Below are positions 6,652 through 9,217 of a stretch of 9,217 nucleotides of DNA, piece by piece. This DNA comes from Rudanella sp. (GTDB taxonomy: Bacteria > Bacteroidota > Bacteroidia > Cytophagales > Spirosomataceae). Positions within the stretch are counted from its first letter, which is position 1. Each line of letters begins with the position of its first letter. The stretch lies in NCBI GenBank assembly GCA_026785985.1, contig JAJAYX010000799.1, positions 1 to 9,217 on the forward strand, given 5' to 3'. The notes beneath the pieces were generated by a model that was not told where the DNA came from, searched no databases, and saw only the letters and a list, made by a program, of their open reading frames with translations. A program made the translations under genes and the position numbers.

Positions 6652-9217
6652 ATGACTAACCCGAACCTGATGCTGAAATCGCTGTATAAAATTCTGCCCA
6701 AAGAACGTATCAAAGACCGACTGATCGACCGCTATGCGTATGCCAGTGATGCCAGTCATTTTTATTTAATTCCACAGGCCATTGTCCAGCCAATTTGTGT
6801 GGAAGAAATTCAGAAACTGTTTGAATATTCACACGAACACAACATCCATATTACGTTTCGGGCGGGGGGGACAAGCCTGTCGGGGCAGGGCGTGACGGAT
6901 GGAATCCTGGTGGATCTGAGCAACTACTGGCGACGGGTTGTGCCTGAAAATCAGGGCGAAACGGTGCGGATTGAACCCGCCGTGATTGGGGCCAACGTGA
7001 ACACCATTCTCAAGCGGTATGGCCGCAAAATTGGTCCCGACCCGGCTTCGATCAATGCCTGTATGATGGGTGGTATTTTGTCGAATAACTCCAGCGGCAT
7101 GTGCTGTGGGGTGGTGCAAAATGCGTATCACACCCTGAAACACATGACGTTTGTGTTGCCCAACGGCCTCGTTTTCAACACCGAAAAATCCGACGACTAC
7201 GCCCGTTTTTTGCAGGAAGCCGCCCCCATTGCCAACGGCCTGACCCAACTCCGGCAGGAGGTTTTGAGCAACACAGGCCTCGTGGAGCGCATCCGCAAAA
7301 AATATCGGCAAAAAAATACGGTCGGCTACGGCATGAATGCCTTCGTGGATTTTGAACACCCCTTAGATATCCTGACACACCTGATTATCGGTGGCGAAGG
7401 TACGCTCGCGTTCATTGCCGAGGCCGTGCTGAACACCGTGCCGGATTTGCCCTGCAAACTCACGGCAATGCTCTATTTCGAGAGTCCCGAAGTGGCCTGC
7501 AACGCCATTCCGGCCCTGATTTCGACGGGAGCGGCCGCGCTCGAATTTATGGATCGGGCTTCATTGCGCTCCGTGGAAGACATGCCAGGGGTGTCGCCAA
7601 TCCTCAAAGCCCTGCCCGACACGGCAGCCGCCATCCTGTGCGAGTTTCAGGAAAACACGGACGTGGGAGTTACCGAAAAATATGAAAAGGCCAAACCCAC
7701 TTTTGCCGCCCTACCCCTGATTGCCGAACCCCTGTTTACGCAAAACGCCACCGAACAGGCCATGATGTGGAAAATTCGCAAGGGCATGTACCCCTCGGTG
7801 GCGGGGATGCGGGCCAAAGGTACCTCGGCCCTGATGGAAGATTTCACGTTTCCCGTTGAGCGGCTGGGCGAAGCGGTGGTTGATGTGCAACGCCTTTTTG
7901 ACAAGTACGAATACGAAAACGGGATCATTTTCGGTCACGCCAAAGACGGCAACCTGCATTTTGTGATCTCGCAATCCTACGCCACAAAAGTGGACATCGA
8001 CCACTACGAAAAATTTAACGATGCGCTGTTCGATCTGGTGCTGAATAAGTACGACGGAGCCTTGAAAGGCGAACACAGCACGGGCCGGGCGGTGTCGGCC
8101 TATGTGGAAGCCGAATGGGGCACGGATGCGTATCAGATCATGAAAAAACTGAAGCAGTTGATTGACCCGACCAACCTGCTTAACCCCGGTATCATCATCA
8201 CGGAAGACAAATTTACGCACGTCCACAACCTGAAAGTAATGCCCATTATCGAGGAAGAAGTCGATAAATGCATCGAGTGCGGATTTTGTGAGCAAAGCTG
8301 TCCCAGCCGCGACGTGACCCTGACTCCCCGCCGACGGATTGGGGTGCGCCGGGCCATCAAACGCCTGCACACTGCCGGGGACATGGCTACCCGCGATGCT
8401 TTGCTGAAGGATTATTCATTCGATGGCCTGGCCACCTGCGCCACCGATGGGATGTGCGCCACCAACTGCCCCGTTGACATCAATACGGGCGATTTGGTGA
8501 AGCGGCTCCGGCGCGAAAACCACTCGCCGTTCCAGAATAAACTGGCTCTGACGGTCTCCAAAAACTTCGCGTCGCTGGAAACAGCCACCCAATTGGTGCT
8601 AAAAACGGGATTTGCGCTGAACGGTTTGCTCGGCAAAAACTTCATGAAAAACCTGACCACAACGGGCCGGAAAATCGTTCCGGCAATGCCTTTGTGGTCG
8701 AATTACATGAGCAAACCACCCCAGGCCATTACCAATAACGGAGCAGCAATAGAAACCACACAGCCGTCGATCGTCTATTTTTCGAGCTGTATTTCGAGGA
8801 TGATGGGGGGTGACATTCTGGGGCATTTTATGTCGGTTTGCCACAAAGCGGGCATTCCCGTTATTGTGCCGACGGATGGCAGGGGAATGTGTTGCGGGCA
8901 GGTTTTCTCGTCGAAAGGGTTCACAGATGCGTATCAGTTTACGGCCAACGAAACCATCGAAAAGCTGTTTTCCCAGTCGCAGGAAGGCAAATTGGCGGTG
9001 GTGATGGACGTGACAAGCTGCACCCAAACCCTGAAATCGTGCCGCACGTCCCTCACCGATGCCAACAGAGCCAAGTTCGATGCCCTGACGTTTTTAGATG
9101 CCATCGACTTTGCCGCCGACCGGCTATTGCCCCTGCTAACGATCTCGAAACCCAAACAGTCCATTGTGTTTAACCCGGATTGCTCGGCCCACAAAATGGG
9201 GGCCTTGCCCAAACTCC
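6652..9217 (+). CDS. FAD-linked oxidase with Fe-S and CCG domains, probable D-lactate/D-2-hydroxyacid dehydrogenase, 3' end missing
   Basis: The frame is open for 855 codons from the ATG at 6652 to the window edge; relatives have about 930-1020 residues. The FAD-binding (PCMH) domain carries TFRAGGTSLSGQGVTDG (68-84) and IGPDPASINACMMGGILSNN. The C-terminal oxidase domain carries GHAKDGNLHF (428-437), GEHSTGRAV, VEAEWG and LLNPGIII. A ferredoxin-like domain follows with CIECGFCEQSCP (C540, C543, C546, C550) and CATDGMCATNCP (C596, C602, C606). A CCG (heterodisulfide-reductase-like) domain follows with FSSCISRMMGGD and GRGMCCGQVF. This order matches Dld-II D-lactate dehydrogenases and the YdiJ D-2-hydroxyglutarate dehydrogenase group, which oxidise D-2-hydroxyacids and pass electrons through Fe-S clusters to the respiratory chain at the membrane's inner face. 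The exact substrate is not readable. It starts 72 bp after the broken transposase, apparently undamaged. Confidence 0.9.
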   Translation, partial: MTNPNLMLKSLYKILPKERIKDRLIDRYAYASDASHFYLIPQAIVQPICVEEIQKLFEYSHEHNIHITFRAGGTSLSGQGVTDGILVDLSNYWRRVVPENQGETVRIEPAVIGANVNTILKRYGRKIGPDPASINACMMGGILSNNSSGMCCGVVQNAYHTLKHMTFVLPNGLVFNTEKSDDYARFLQEAAPIANGLTQLRQEVLSNTGLVERIRKKYRQKNTVGYGMNAFVDFEHPLDILTHLIIGGEGTLAFIAEAVLNTVPDLPCKLTAMLYFESPEVACNAIPALISTGAAALEFMDRASLRSVEDMPGVSPILKALPDTAAAILCEFQENTDVGVTEKYEKAKPTFAALPLIAEPLFTQNATEQAMMWKIRKGMYPSVAGMRAKGTSALMEDFTFPVERLGEAVVDVQRLFDKYEYENGIIFGHAKDGNLHFVISQSYATKVDIDHYEKFNDALFDLVLNKYDGALKGEHSTGRAVSAYVEAEWGTDAYQIMKKLKQLIDPTNLLNPGIIITEDKFTHVHNLKVMPIIEEEVDKCIECGFCEQSCPSRDVTLTPRRRIGVRRAIKRLHTAGDMATRDALLKDYSFDGLATCATDGMCATNCPVDINTGDLVKRLRRENHSPFQNKLALTVSKNFASLETATQLVLKTGFALNGLLGKNFMKNLTTTGRKIVPAMPLWSNYMSKPPQAITNNGAAIETTQPSIVYFSSCISRMMGGDILGHFMSVCHKAGIPVIVPTDGRGMCCGQVFSSKGFTDAYQFTANETIEKLFSQSQEGKLAVVMDVTSCTQTLKSCRTSLTDANRAKFDALTFLDAIDFAADRLLPLLTISKPKQSIVFNPDCSAHKMGALPKL

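Noticed and set aside
6864..6870. Run of seven G as a possible frameshift in the FAD-linked oxidase
   Set aside because: The translation reads TFRAGGTSLSGQG across it, the expected FAD-binding motif, and the frame stays open on both sides.
7711..8370. A 219-codon open frame on the minus strand (and similar ones at 6829-7359 and 8599-9027)
   Set aside because: They lie opposite the FAD-linked oxidase, whose many conserved motifs fix the plus strand as coding. Their composition is what the antisense of a GC-biased gene gives.
8437..8469. Second Fe-S motif has only three closely spaced cysteines (CATDGMCATNCP), which could be a lost ligand
   Set aside because: As far as I recall, this form is usual in the second cluster of Dld-II/YdiJ-type proteins, so it is not evidence of damage.

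Overview
The window looks like part of a chromosome from the Bacteroidota, most likely a Spirosoma-like member of the Cytophagales. This rests on three things: the style of the proteins (a roughly 560-residue UxaA-type dehydratase, a small ECF sigma factor without Shine-Dalgarno-led translation, a large Dld-II-type FAD/Fe-S dehydrogenase), TAnnTTTG-like promoter boxes, and weak or absent ribosome binding sites. The genus is an inference from memory of such proteins, not from a search.

Layout. On the minus strand, a complete altronate dehydratase-type gene (uxaA, 358-2043) is followed by the first 55 codons of a short-chain dehydrogenase that runs off the left edge (1-165). The pair suggests sugar-acid (hexuronate or related) catabolism. 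The gap between them is almost entirely filled by a repeat element at 172-362, with 12-bp terminal inverted repeats and an interior array of ten 11-bp units. Divergently, an adenine deaminase gene (ade, 2192-3955) is split by a 138-bp palindromic insertion at about 3581-3718. The insertion keeps the reading frame but brings one TGA stop. Next comes an intact ECF sigma factor (4060-4644) with no visible anti-sigma gene. A strong bidirectional terminator (4685-4713) separates it from a convergent type B carboxylesterase pseudogene (4727-5972), which has lost its N-terminus and an internal segment carrying the expected catalytic His. Beyond a short GC-rich hairpin (6001-6013) is a REP-associated/IS200-like Y1 transposase (6113-6579), frameshifted at a run of nine T. 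The window ends inside an intact FAD-linked oxidase with Fe-S and CCG domains (from 6652), probably a respiratory D-lactate or D-2-hydroxyacid dehydrogenase.

Overall theme. The intact genes are ordinary metabolic and regulatory ones. The unusual content is the non-coding and mobile fraction: three unrelated families of palindromic or inverted-repeat elements within 6 kb, and three broken genes (ade, esterase, transposase). Each broken gene has or adjoins such a repeat, a transposase or a homopolymer. No defence system, CRISPR array, RNA gene or gene cluster of unknown type was seen. The most interesting candidates are the 11-bp-unit element and the in-frame palindromic insertion in ade.
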